Counted from the stretch's first letter, positions 7,206 through 14,804 are shown. The stretch: DNA of 48,111 nt from Clostridia bacterium (GCA_017448975.1 JAFSKN010000030.1:1-48111), one strand, 5' to 3'. The notes: generated by a model from the sequence alone, not told the origin. Translations and numbers: made by a program.

Positions 7206-8714
7206 ATGAAGAAAATCGTTGCCCTGTTCCTGGCGATGGTGATGCTTCTGTCCATGGCGAGCTTTGCCGCCGCGGAAGAGCCCTTCGTAATCACCGTCAT
7301 GGTGCCCGAGTTCACCTATGATGCGGACTATGTGGAAGAAGGAAACCCCATCCTGGCCAAGATCGAAGAACTGACCGGCGTTAAGCTGAAGATGCAGTTC
7401 ATGGCCAATGAAGGCTATGGCGACACCGTCAGCACCACCATGACCGAGAACAATCCCCCCATGGTCATGGCCGTGACCGACGCCCGCGCTCCCATCATCG
7501 TGGATTCCGCCCGGGCCGGCGCCTTCTGGGATCTGACCGACTTCATCAATGACGCGGAAAACTATCCCTACCTGGCCGCCGGTTCTCCCGCCGTGTATCA
7601 GAACATCGCGGTTGACGGCCGTGTGTACGGCATCTTCCGCGGCCGCGCTTTCCCGCGCGCCGGCGTGTACTATCGTCTGGACATCGCCAAGGAAGCTGGC
7701 TTCGACAAGGAAGTCAAGACCCTGGATGACCTGACCGAACTGGCGGAAGCCCTGGCTAAGGTCAGCGACGACACCTACGCCCTGAATATGTGCTCCTACA
7801 CCGCCGGTACCATCAACGTGATCACCGTGGCCTTCGGCGCGCCCAACACCTGGGGCATCGACGAGAACGGCGACATCTATCCCGCTCACCTGTCCCCCGC
7901 TTACCTGGAGGGCCTGAACTGGCTGCGCCATCTGTATGAAATCGGCGGCATCGATCCGGACTTCTCTCAGATCCCCACCTCCGAATGGGACAACATCGAG
8001 CGCACCGGCAAAGCCTTCATGCGCTTTGACTGCCTGGACAACGCGCACCGTCAGCAGGAATGGTTTGAAAACAATGCTGGCGTCACCGAGCAGATCTTCC
8101 AGACCGTGGGCCCCATCGCCAAGGCGGACGGCTCCGTCACCGTGTGGCCTCAGAACAACGGCTTCGCCGGTGAGATCCTGATCAACAAGAAGAGCGTTTC
8201 CGAAGCTGACCTGCCCAAGGTCGTCAAGTTCCTCGACTGGTGCAACGGCCCCGAAGGCCAGACCATCCTGAACGCCGGCCTGGAAGGCGTCACCTATTGG
8301 ATCAACGAAGACGGCTACCGCTATGTGCCCGAAGACAAGGCGGATGAAGCCAGCAAGAACAGCAAGGCTTATCTGCACGACTTCAACCAGCTGGGCATGG
8401 GCGTTCCCGGCAACCTGGAGAACCCCCCCGCCGTGCTGAACAAGGGCGTGACCAAGCTGCGTGAGCGCTACAATGCCCTGAACATCGAACTGGCTCCCTA
8501 CGCGGTGGCCAACCCCTGCTTCCCCTTCGTGAGCGAGACCTATCAGGCCTTCGGCACCCAGCTGGATCCCATCATCTCCGACGCGGCTGTGCAGTACATC
8601 GCCGGCCTCATCGACGAGGATGGCCTGCGCGCGGCCTGGGCGGACTGGGCTGCTCAGGGCGGCGATATGGTGACCGCTGAATACAACGAAGCCTATCACG
8701 CTTCCATCAAATAA
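7206..8714 (+). CDS. Extracellular solute-binding protein for oligosaccharides
   Basis: The 502-residue exported protein begins with a signal peptide (MKKIVALFLAMVMLLSMASFAAA) and continues as a type-I extracellular solute-binding protein of the LipO kind, with the aromatic/acidic cleft pattern seen in large oligosaccharide binders. The start ATG is chosen because GGAGG lies about 10 bases upstream; a longer reading frame would run back through the structured repeat. Unusually there is no lipobox cysteine, so the protein is predicted to be cleaved by signal peptidase I and not lipid-anchored. It would feed the two permeases upstream. Confidence 0.93.
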   Translation: MKKIVALFLAMVMLLSMASFAAAEEPFVITVMVPEFTYDADYVEEGNPILAKIEELTGVKLKMQFMANEGYGDTVSTTMTENNPPMVMAVTDARAPIIVDSARAGAFWDLTDFINDAENYPYLAAGSPAVYQNIAVDGRVYGIFRGRAFPRAGVYYRLDIAKEAGFDKEVKTLDDLTELAEALAKVSDDTYALNMCSYTAGTINVITVAFGAPNTWGIDENGDIYPAHLSPAYLEGLNWLRHLYEIGGIDPDFSQIPTSEWDNIERTGKAFMRFDCLDNAHRQQEWFENNAGVTEQIFQTVGPIAKADGSVTVWPQNNGFAGEILINKKSVSEADLPKVVKFLDWCNGPEGQTILNAGLEGVTYWINEDGYRYVPEDKADEASKNSKAYLHDFNQLGMGVPGNLENPPAVLNKGVTKLRERYNALNIELAPYAVANPCFPFVSETYQAFGTQLDPIISDAAVQYIAGLIDEDGLRAAWADWAAQGGDMVTAEYNEAYHASIK

Positions 8715-8733
8715 TCACGAACCGTTCATTCCC

Positions 8734-8760
8734 GGGGCTGCCGCTTCGCGCGGCAGCCCC
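8734..8760 (+). other. Intercistronic hairpin after the binding-protein gene
   Basis: An 11-bp perfect stem (GGGGCTGCCGC with GCGGCAGCCCC, 5-base loop) follows the stop codon. It lacks a T tract and a good ribosome binding site for the next gene follows at once, so it looks like an mRNA-stabilising or partial-attenuation hairpin, not a full terminator. Confidence 0.7.
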
Positions 8761-8778
8761 ATCCTATGCGGAGGAACT

Positions 8779-9579
8779 ATGAACAGAGTATACTGCTGCT
8801 TTCCCGGCGGGAAGCATAAGGCCCTGACCATGAGCTACGACGACGGCCGCACCCAGGACCGCCGTCTGGTGCAAATCTTTAATGAAAACGGCATCAAAGG
8901 CACGTTCCACCTGAACAGCGGCCTGTTTGACCGGGGCGACCGGGTGATGCCCGAAGAAATCCCCGCCCTGTACAAAGGGCACGAGGTGGCGTGCCATACC
9001 GTCACCCATCCCACCATCGCCCGCTGCCCTCTCCCCGAGGTGGCCCAGGAGGTGCTGGAGGACAGAAAGACCCTGGAAAAGTATACCGGCTATCCCGTGC
9101 GGGGCCTCAGCTACCCCAACGGCTCCGTGAGCCGGGACATTGAAAATCTGCTGCCCGCCCTGGGCATCCGCTATTCCCGGGTGGTGGGCTCCTCCGACAG
9201 CTTCGCCCTGCCGGAAAACCCCTACCGCTGGCAGGCCACCTGCCACCATAACCACAGGCTGCTGGAATTGGGCGAACAGTTCCTGAGCCTGTTCAAAAAG
9301 CAATACCTGTACCTCATGTACGTGTGGGGCCACAGCTATGAATTTGACGATAAGGGCAACTGGGAGCTGATGGAGAGCTTCTGCCGACAGATGTCCGGCA
9401 AAGAGGACATTTGGTACTGCACCAACATCGAGTTCCTGGATTGCATGGATGATTTTAACCGCCTGCAATTCGCGGCGGACAACAGCTTTGTGTATAATCC
9501 CAACGCCCGGGACTGCTGGATCTCGGTCAGCGACGGCGCGCCCATTTGCATCCCGGCGGGGGGAATAGTAAGACTGTAG
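8779..9579 (+). CDS. CE4-type polysaccharide deacetylase-like protein
   Basis: The 266-residue protein has a NodB-homology fold: motif 1 SYDDG (Asp21-Asp22) and motif 2 HTVTHP (His73, His77), the metal ligands and catalytic base of carbohydrate esterase family 4. No signal peptide or membrane anchor is present, which argues against cell-wall modification. Within this operon a role in removing acetyl groups from imported pectic oligomers is inferred, but the substrate is not shown by sequence. GGAGG lies 6 bases before the ATG. Confidence 0.85.
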   Translation: MNRVYCCFPGGKHKALTMSYDDGRTQDRRLVQIFNENGIKGTFHLNSGLFDRGDRVMPEEIPALYKGHEVACHTVTHPTIARCPLPEVAQEVLEDRKTLEKYTGYPVRGLSYPNGSVSRDIENLLPALGIRYSRVVGSSDSFALPENPYRWQATCHHNHRLLELGEQFLSLFKKQYLYLMYVWGHSYEFDDKGNWELMESFCRQMSGKEDIWYCTNIEFLDCMDDFNRLQFAADNSFVYNPNARDCWISVSDGAPICIPAGGIVRL

Positions 9580-9615
9580 GAATTGCCAGTCGTATACTTC
9601 AAGAACGCTCTAAAT

Positions 9616-9716
9616 CAGAGTGGAGAGTTGAGAGTGGAGAGTTGAGATTTATATAGTCAATCAACGCAGGACGCTCTTGTGATAAACACTATATCATCTC
9701 AACTCTCAACTCTTTT
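9616..9716. repeat. Dispersed palindromic AGAGTTGAG repeat, copy B
   Basis: The left arm (9616-9647) contains tandem GAGAGTTGAGAGTG-type units and the right arm (9694-9714) is their reverse complement, with a spacer of about 48 bases. The element is inserted inside the pectin operon between the deacetylase and the lyase. The motif ACTTAAAGTGCTCTTTA just after it (9721-9737) repeats one at 143-159, which may mark an older common flank. Confidence 0.75.
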
Positions 9717-9788
9717 GCTAACTTAAAGTGCTCTTTAAATCCCAGCCGACTGTACAGATACAAACCCAGAAAAGAGGAGGAATCGAAC

Positions 9789-10850
9789 ATGGAAATCTAT
9801 CGGGACAAAATCACGGGCTATGAGGTGCGCCGCTACGCCAACGGGCCGGAGCGCAACGCCAAGCTGTATTTCACCTGCGAAAACTTCTCCACGGACGATC
9901 AGTATTTCTTCTTCATGAAGCAGCAGCTGGAGGGCCGGACCGACGGCGGCTGCTACCGCGCCAACGTAATGACCGGCCAGATCGACCGGGTGACGGATTA
10001 TTCCTTCCGGGGCTTTGCCACCGACCGGGAAAAGAACATCGGCTACACCTGCAAAAACGAAACCGAAGTGTACGCCGTGGACCTGAACACCATGGCAATG
10101 ACCAAAATCGGCGATCTGCCCAAGGGCGGCCAGATCACCGGCCATTTGACCGCCGCCAACACCGGCCGCGTCGCGTGCAGCTATCACCTGGCCAACAAGT
10201 ATTACGGCCTGGTGATCCTGGACCCCGGCAAAGAAGCGGAAGTGGTGTATCAGAGCGACTACCGCTTGGGACACGCCCAAATCTGCCCCACGGATGAAAA
10301 CCTGATTTTCTACATCCACGAAACGGAGGGCGACGCTTTCCAGCGCACCTGGATGTTCGACGTGAAGGAGCGCTACGTGCGGCCCTATTACGTGGAGCAT
10401 CCCAGTGAATGGATCACCCACGAGGTCTGGTCGGCGGACGGCACGGAAATGGCCCTGATGAAGCTGGACCCCGCCGGTTTCGTGGACGGCGAAAAGGGCG
10501 AAACCCACACCGGCAACATCATCATCGGCGATAAGGACGGCCGCCATTTCGACGTGGCCGCCTCCAGCCTGCAAATCCTGCATCCCTGCATCAGCCGGGA
10601 CCACCAATGGCTCTGCGCCGACCGCATCAGCTACTTAGGCACCACCGTGCAGGAGGGCGTGGTGCTGATCGAGCGGGCCACGAAGAAGGCCAAGCTCATC
10701 GCCTCCACCGGCTCCTGCAAGACCGGCGCGGATCACCAGCACCCCTCCTTCAACCGCAAGGGCGATATGATCCTGTTCTCCAACCCCGATGAAAACGGCG
10801 TGGGCCAGGTGTGCACCATCGATTTGAACCAGGTCTGGAAGGATTGGTGA
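9789..10850 (+). CDS. PL22-like oligogalacturonide lyase
   Basis: The 353-residue protein resembles the seven-bladed beta-propeller oligogalacturonate lyases (PL22), which convert unsaturated di-galacturonate to 5-keto-4-deoxyuronate. Blade repeats and the metal-site segments are visible: GHAQICP, THEVWSADG and DHQHPSF, the last matching the family Gln/His manganese ligands. It is cytoplasmic, as expected. A strong AGAGGAGG site lies before the ATG. It follows the palindromic repeat but remains in the same transcriptional direction and leads straight into the acetylesterase gene with a 4-base gap. Confidence 0.87.
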   Translation: MEIYRDKITGYEVRRYANGPERNAKLYFTCENFSTDDQYFFFMKQQLEGRTDGGCYRANVMTGQIDRVTDYSFRGFATDREKNIGYTCKNETEVYAVDLNTMAMTKIGDLPKGGQITGHLTAANTGRVACSYHLANKYYGLVILDPGKEAEVVYQSDYRLGHAQICPTDENLIFYIHETEGDAFQRTWMFDVKERYVRPYYVEHPSEWITHEVWSADGTEMALMKLDPAGFVDGEKGETHTGNIIIGDKDGRHFDVAASSLQILHPCISRDHQWLCADRISYLGTTVQEGVVLIERATKKAKLIASTGSCKTGADHQHPSFNRKGDMILFSNPDENGVGQVCTIDLNQVWKDW

Positions 10851-10854
10851 ACCC

Positions 10855-11523
10855 ATGTCCGTCATTTGGATCATCGGCGATTCCACGGTGGAGGATAACC
10901 AGCCCCCCTTCCGGGGCTGGGGCTGGGCGCTGCCGCAGTACGTGCGCCCCGGCGTCACGGTGCGCAACATCGCTTTAAGCGGCCGCAGCAGCCGCAGCTT
11001 CCGGGCGGAGGGACTGTTCGCCCCGGCGGAACGGGACATGGCGGCGGGGGACCTGCTGCTGATTCAATTCGGGCATAACGACGAAAAGGACGACGAGCGG
11101 CACACCGACCCGGACACCACCTTCAAAGCGGAGCTTTGGAAGTATTGCCAATTCGCCCTAAGCAGGGGGGCCCAGCCCGTGCTGCTGACCCCCGTTTCCC
11201 GCCGCTTTTTCGTGGGCGGGGGCAGCATGCTCTACACCCACGGGGAATACCCCCGGGCGATCCGGGAGCTGGCGGCGGAAAAGGGCGTGCCCCTGTGCGA
11301 CCTTAAAAAGGACAGCCGGGCGCTGTACCTTTCCTTGGGCGAAGAAAAAACGGCGGACCTGTTCGTGCGTTTAGCCCCCGGCGAACACCCGGATTTCCCC
11401 GACGGACACGACGACAAAACCCATTTCAACGCTTACGGGGCCAATGAAATCTGTAAGCTGGTGGTGCGGGAAATGCGTTCATATCCCGCGTGCGCCGCGT
11501 ATTTGAAGGAGAAAGCGGAATAA
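10855..11523 (+). CDS. CE12-type rhamnogalacturonan/pectin acetylesterase (SGNH hydrolase)
   Basis: The 222-residue SGNH hydrolase carries all family blocks: GDST with nucleophile Ser10, Gly43 in LSGRSS, GHND at 73-76 and the catalytic D187-x-x-H190 in DKTHFN. CE12 enzymes remove acetyl groups from rhamnogalacturonan or pectin. No signal peptide is present, so it works on imported oligosaccharides with the CE4 and PL22 proteins encoded upstream. The gene starts 4 bases after the lyase stop and closes the operon; a strong terminator follows. Confidence 0.92.
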   Translation: MSVIWIIGDSTVEDNQPPFRGWGWALPQYVRPGVTVRNIALSGRSSRSFRAEGLFAPAERDMAAGDLLLIQFGHNDEKDDERHTDPDTTFKAELWKYCQFALSRGAQPVLLTPVSRRFFVGGGSMLYTHGEYPRAIRELAAEKGVPLCDLKKDSRALYLSLGEEKTADLFVRLAPGEHPDFPDGHDDKTHFNAYGANEICKLVVREMRSYPACAAYLKEKAE

Positions 11524-11583
11524 CGCCCCGCGCGTTTTCGTCCCCGGCTGCGCCAGCTTCTCATTCGGCTGCCGATTTATACG

Positions 11584-11623
11584 AATCGCCATAGCGGGCC
11601 AGCCCGCTATGGCGATTTGTGCG
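11584..11623 (+). terminator. Terminator of the pectin operon
   Basis: A 16-bp perfect stem (AATCGCCATAGCGGGC, loop CA) spans 11584-11617 and is followed by a short T-rich run. Its position 60 bases after the acetylesterase stop makes it the likely operon terminator. Confidence 0.8.
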
Positions 11624-11642
11624 TTCAATTCCTTTTTTCCGT

Positions 11643-11858
11643 TCACGCAGTCCTCCGCAGCGTTTCGCCGAAGCATGCATAAACGATCGCGTCAAGGGCG
11701 GCGGATATTTCACGGAACGGCCGGTTCAAATCCAGGGATCGCACTTCGATTTTGTTTCCGCCCATGGCCACAGATAAAAACGGCTCTGTTTCTTCCGCCG
11801 TTCTCGCGTACAGCAAAAGCCCGCTGACGTTTCCGCTGTTCGTTTTAAAGCATGCCAA
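11643..11858 (-). pseudogene. Relic: C-terminus of an McrC-like 5-methylcytosine restriction protein
   Basis: About 70 residues read VSGLLLYARTAEE...MGGNKIEVRSLDLNRPFREISAALDAIV. From memory of the family this resembles the C-terminal tail of McrC-type proteins (LLYAKT...SGN.I.VKTLDLN). An in-frame stop lies just upstream of the opening TTG and no ribosome binding site is evident, so this is probably a decayed fragment. The assignment should be tested by a profile search. Confidence 0.45.
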
Positions 11859-11944
11859 CAGTCATACCTGCAGCGGCAGACATCGCCTCCGGCCGGGATA
11901 CTGTACTGGAAAAGGGAATAGAAATCATAAAAAAGAATACCTGA
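11852..11944 (+). pseudogene. Possible relic: C-terminal end of an S41-like peptidase
   Basis: Thirty codons encode a segment ending ADIASGRDTVLEKGIEIIKK, which resembles the extreme C-terminus of S41 carboxy-terminal proteases and related proteins. It is too short to be a gene and overlaps the opening of the McrC-like relic on the other strand. It is offered as a tentative relic only. Confidence 0.3.
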
Positions 11945-11998
11945 AATCCAATTTGTCGAGGCGGCGCAGAATGATCATCATGGCGGAGGGAAGAGAAA

Positions 11999-12295
11999 AT
12001 GCGGGAATGCCCTATGATTACAACATACGGAAACCCAAATGCTTCGATTGTCCTGATTCAGATGGTCGACGACCATGATCTTGAAGGAATTGAATCCGAA
12101 GCAGCGGAAATAAAGAAACGGACGGATGCTGATTTCTGTCTGCTTGCTATCAAGGTTCAAAACTGGAATTGTGATCTGTCGCCGTGGCCCGCGCCCGCTT
12201 TGTTCGGCAAGGAGAACTTTGGAAACGGGGCAGCTGATACGCTCAATGCGGTGCTGAAAATCTGTACGGATCAGGAAAAAACCCATTTCATATGA
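11999..12295 (+). pseudogene. N-terminal fragment of an esterase-like protein
   Basis: The 98-residue frame (or 93 from the ATG at 12014) contains VLIQMVDDHDLEGIE...KVQNWNCDLSPWPAPALFGKENFGNGAADTL, which looks like the first third of a putative esterase family of the alpha/beta-hydrolase fold. The frame ends before any nucleophile elbow, so the product is truncated. A GGAGGGAAGAG tract precedes the first ATG. It may still be translated, but enzymatic activity is unlikely. It lies just outside the left end of the integrated element. Confidence 0.45.
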
Positions 12296-12437
12296 GCGAC
12301 ATACGAACCACCATTTTGGAAAAAAGAATCGAGCCCTAATCATCTCCCCCTGCCAAATCTTCCCGCCCTTTCCTTTCGCATAAATCCCCTTTCCATGGAA
12401 AACCTATGGCTGATGAAAGTCAAGGAGGCGCGTGAAT

Positions 12438-12614
12438 TTGCGAGCAACAGGCATTGTACGCCGTATCGACGAGCTGGGCCGCGTGGTGATCCCCAAAGAA
12501 ATCCGCAGAACCCTGCGCATCCGCGAGGGTGACCCGTCACTGATGGGATTGACACAGATGGAGCAATTTTGCCTTGCCATGATGGATACAGCGGAGAGAT
12601 TTGGGGAAAAATGA
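12438..12614 (+). pseudogene. spoVT: spoVT, interrupted 5' part (SpoVT residues 1-33 plus element-derived tail)
   Basis: The frame encodes MRATGIVRRIDELGRVVIP..., the AbrB-type swapped-hairpin DNA-binding domain of the stage V sporulation regulator SpoVT. I choose the TTG at 12438 because homologues start at this Met and GGAGG is 9 bases upstream; the GTG at 12432 is only 3 bases from it. Homology stops exactly after Gly31-Asp32-Pro33, where the integrated element begins. The following 25 residues come from the element. The missing SpoVT part (starting LEIYTDRDGEVILKKYSPIG) is found 15.69 kb away, fused to the recombinase. The truncated domain is unlikely to bind DNA. Confidence 0.95.
12513..12550 (+). 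other. attL: left junction of the integrated element
   Basis: Chromosomal spoVT sequence lies left of the core GGTGACCCG (12528-12536) and element sequence lies right of it. The element half (12533-12550) is an inverted match, 15 of 18 positions, to the element half at the other end (28203-28220). The core is shared by both junctions and sits in the same reading frame. Confidence 0.92.
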
Positions 12615-12650
12615 GCAAAAACCAACTCGATCTACGAAAGGGGAATGAAT

Positions 12651-12902
12651 ATGGATTTCTATACCGCATTTTATGACATGGACGAAAACCGCGTGTTTGT
12701 TTGGATGACCGATGGGAAGATCATAGCGATTGACTGTACAAAAGTGGAAAACGCCTTTGCTGATAACCTGTATGAACGGTCTGAATTGGATTACCTAATC
12801 TACAACGATCCCATTGCTTATGCGGAATTGATCCTCAATGGAGATGCAGGACGGTATTTGAAAGCGGTAACAGCTTACAAAACGGATGAAGCCCTGATCT
12901 GA
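12651..12902 (+). CDS. Small conserved hypothetical protein (DUF6061-like)
   Basis: The product (83 residues) reads MDFYTAFYDMDENRVFVWMTDGKIIAIDCTKVE... and is compact, acidic and without membrane segments. I have a weak memory of similar small proteins (DUF6061) in Clostridial mobile elements, but no function is known. I prefer the ATG at 12651, 8 bases after AAAGGGG, over the ATG at 12645. A strong terminator follows directly, so it is a single-gene unit at the left end of the element. Confidence 0.7.
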   Translation: MDFYTAFYDMDENRVFVWMTDGKIIAIDCTKVENAFADNLYERSELDYLIYNDPIAYAELILNGDAGRYLKAVTAYKTDEALI

Positions 12903-12909
12903 TCAGCAG

Positions 12910-12942
12910 CCCCCGCGCAAGATCGAGAGCGCGGGGGTTTTT
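12910..12942 (+). terminator. Rho-independent terminator
   Basis: A 9-bp GC stem (CCCCCGCGC with GCGCGGGGG, 10-base loop) is followed by TTTTT. It ends the transcript of the small gene at 12651, and perhaps also of the interrupted spoVT. Confidence 0.9.
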
Positions 12943-12971
12943 GCGTTCAGGAGTTGACACAATAATGACAT

Positions 12972-13020
12972 AATTAAAGCGGCGGTGAACAGCAAAAAAT
13001 CCTGTTCGCAGCCGCTTTAA
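12972..13020. repeat. AAAGCGGCGGT hairpin repeat, copy 1
   Basis: A two-part hairpin: outer stem TTAAAGCGGC with GCCGCTTTAA and inner stem GAACAG with CTGTTC around a CAAAAAATC loop. Two diverged copies lie at 18623-18673 and 18682-18732, all inside the integrated element. The copies keep the motif AAAGCGGCGGT and a GCAAAAA loop. Confidence 0.75.
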
Positions 13021-13082
13021 GCAATTGGACGTATGGAAAGACTATTTATCGGTACAAGGGGATCATTCCCCGCTTTTATAAA

Positions 13083-13436
13083 TCATTTTCGGAATATTTT
13101 TCCAAGCGCGTTCAGGATATCTCTGCCTGTTTTGTGTCTCTGATGAGATGAATCATGCTGACCATCATCCCAATCACGTGTCCAATCCTGCTCTATACGA
13201 ATCCCAGAGTCATCGCTCCGGAATGTATATGTATCTGTTTCTTCAACCCTATACGTATCTTCCGAATCAAAGGACTTATATGATTTGTGGTAAGTCCGGG
13301 ACTGGCCGTCGTAAGCATCCCGGTTCTCTACCAAGGAATGCAGTTGCTCAACCTCGTAATCTTTGTAACGTCCATTTCCCAGATCAATGTGTTCGCTGAT
13401 TTCGGCCTTCAAGCGGCTCTTCTCTTTACGATCCAT
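13083..13436 (-). CDS. Hypothetical protein, third gene of the HTH operon
   Basis: The 117-residue hydrophilic protein is rich in Asp, Arg, Ser and Tyr and has no membrane segment or domain that I recognise. It starts 3 bases after the stop of the preceding membrane protein gene, with AGGAGG before the ATG, so it is translated as part of the same minus-strand operon. Co-occurrence with two HTH-membrane proteins suggests an accessory role in that unit; no function can be assigned. Confidence 0.65.
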   Translation of the reverse strand: MDRKEKSRLKAEISEHIDLGNGRYKDYEVEQLHSLVENRDAYDGQSRTYHKSYKSFDSEDTYRVEETDTYTFRSDDSGIRIEQDWTRDWDDGQHDSSHQRHKTGRDILNALGKIFRK

Positions 13437-13439
13437 GGT

Positions 13440-14033
13440 TTAACCTCCTGTTATTCTTTGGTCTCGTCGTCTTTTTTCTTCGGAAAAGAACGGAACAACT
13501 TTTGTGTTCCACCACTTTTTAACATGAGGTACAGCTTTATAGACTCTGTAGCCGATGCCTGCTAACAAGGCAGCCCCGCCTGCGAAAATACCCGCCACAG
13601 CAAGTCCGCTAAGACCATTCTCAGAATCCGTGGAATCTGAGATGGCGGATTCAGGCTTTTCAATTGGAAACAGATCAGACCGGGATGCACGAAAGGCTAC
13701 ATCGGCTTCAGCACGTTCGGCCTTTATAGCATCCCATTTCAGGCGGCGTGCCTCGGCGACAGCATCACGCACAGCCTGGCAGCTCTCCGGTGAAGTATCA
13801 AGGGCATCTTTGATGCTTTCATCCCACGTCCGCTGTGTCCAGTTACGGTTATACCAGGAATAGCCACCAGGGCCGCGATGGAAGTCGGTTTCCTTTGCAA
13901 ACGGTGCTCCCTTTTCAGTTACAACATACGCACCAGGGGCACCCTCAAGAAATCCCTGATCCTTAAGAAGCTGGTTCATTTCCTGAGAATTCAGGCCAAG
14001 ATCCTCCCCAAGAATACGAGCGCTTTTCCCCAA
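13440..14033 (-). CDS. Antirepressor-like HTH protein with a membrane segment
   Basis: The N-terminal 60 residues (GEDLGLNSQEMNQLLKDQGFLEG...YVVTEKG) resemble the winged-helix part of phage antirepressor proteins (L..G....N..L...G....Y..T.KG). A single hydrophobic helix lies near residues 147-168 (LAVAGIFAGGAALLAGIGYRVY), followed by a basic tail, giving a membrane-bound regulator. The start is a TTG with GGGAGG about 10 bases upstream. It is the middle gene of a three-gene minus-strand operon. Function is inferred only from this architecture. Confidence 0.65.
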   Translation of the reverse strand: MGKSARILGEDLGLNSQEMNQLLKDQGFLEGAPGAYVVTEKGAPFAKETDFHRGPGGYSWYNRNWTQRTWDESIKDALDTSPESCQAVRDAVAEARRLKWDAIKAERAEADVAFRASRSDLFPIEKPESAISDSTDSENGLSGLAVAGIFAGGAALLAGIGYRVYKAVPHVKKWWNTKVVPFFSEEKRRRDQRITGG

Positions 14034-14048
14034 AGTTCTTTAGCCTCC

Positions 14049-14486
14049 CTAATCTTTGTTATGTCCCAGTATTGCAATGAGTGCTGCACTAACCACCACA
14101 CCACTTGCCGCAAGAATAGCTTTCCAAGCGTTAGAAGCGGATTTTCGTTCGCTTGGCTGCTTAACTATGGATGGAGCGAGAAGCTTCGCTTTGGATAAAA
14201 TCTCCGTCCGCTCCGCATCGGTGTAGTCTCCAGGATGATCGACTAATGCATCAATGACGTAGTAAAGCATTTGCGTGTCTTCCTTGGAGGCGGCAATTTC
14301 GTCATCAAGGATTTTCCTTATAGCCAGGTATTGCATCTTGGTCATCTTGTACTTTTCTTCTCCCTGTTCGATGGTGCTGATGGTCTGTCGCTTAACACCG
14401 AGCTTTTCGGCTAACACCGCTGCAGTCCAACCTGCACAGCTTCGAATTAATGCAAGGTTTTTTTGCAGGCGAGGTAGTTCATCCAT
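14049..14486 (-). CDS. Tail-anchored XRE-family HTH protein
   Basis: The 145-residue protein has an XRE-type HTH at 8-50 (WTAAVLAEKLGVKRQTISTIEQGE), a linker, and one C-terminal membrane helix (about 120-142, AILAASGVVVSAALIAILG). It is probably a membrane-tethered DNA-binding protein, leading the three-gene operon. A consensus promoter (TTGACA-17-TATAAT) lies directly upstream. In an integrative element such a protein could be the immunity/excision repressor, but this is inference. Confidence 0.75.
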   Translation of the reverse strand: MDELPRLQKNLALIRSCAGWTAAVLAEKLGVKRQTISTIEQGEEKYKMTKMQYLAIRKILDDEIAASKEDTQMLYYVIDALVDHPGDYTDAERTEILSKAKLLAPSIVKQPSERKSASNAWKAILAASGVVVSAALIAILGHNKD

Positions 14487-14511
14487 GAGGAATTCCCCCT
14501 TTCACAAACAG

Positions 14512-14540
14512 ATTATACACCATCCTTTGCGCTGTGTCAA
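14512..14540 (-). promoter_or_regulatory. Promoter of the tail-anchored HTH operon
   Basis: On the minus strand TTGACA (14535-14540) and TATAAT (14512-14517) are 17 bases apart, a perfect vegetative consensus. The transcription start would fall about 20 bases before the ATG. Confidence 0.9.
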
Positions 14541-14577
14541 TATATCGACATTATGAAAGGAGAAAACAAAAAACAAC

Positions 14578-14774
14578 TTTACCTCCCTGCTCCGCGCGCG
14601 GGACAAACCCAAGGACATCGCAGTGCCGCGCCGACCTTATAATTTGGCACTAATGGAGCCAGGAAAACCGTCAACGCTACCACGGCAATCCAACTTTCCA
14701 CTGTGTATGCCTGCGTTCGGGTGATCTCAGAAATCGTCGCGAGCCTGCCGCTGGGTGTGTACTATTGCCATTAA
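14578..14774 (+). pseudogene. Relic of an HK97-type phage portal protein gene (N-terminus)
   Basis: Two frames together give a portal N-terminus: FTSLLRARDKPKDIAV in the first frame, then after a -1 shift TVNATTAIQLSTVYACVRV followed by ISEIVASLPLGVY, which is the well-conserved first block of Caudovirales portal proteins. A stop follows three codons later. The frameshift and truncation show that it is dead. It indicates that a tailed phage contributed to this element. Confidence 0.8.
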
Positions 14775-14804
14775 GTATTCTCTAAACGCGTTATGTGCTG
14801 AATC

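Noticed and set aside
6048-8699. Very long minus-strand open frame (883 codons) opposite the permease and binding-protein genes
   Set aside because: It is antisense to three well-supported genes, has a low-complexity His/Gly/Gln-rich translation typical of GC-rich shadows, and spans the structured repeats.
8734-8760. Hairpin after the binding-protein gene as a full terminator
   Set aside because: No T tract follows and the next gene has its ribosome binding site within 10 bases.
9616-9716. GAGAGTTGAG repeats considered as a CRISPR array
   Set aside because: Units are contiguous, of 8-10 bases, with no unique spacers and no cas genes; they form two arms of a palindrome.
12360-12437. A sigma-G type promoter for spoVT
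   Set aside because: I looked for the forespore -35/-10 pattern before the TTG start but found no convincing pair with correct spacing.
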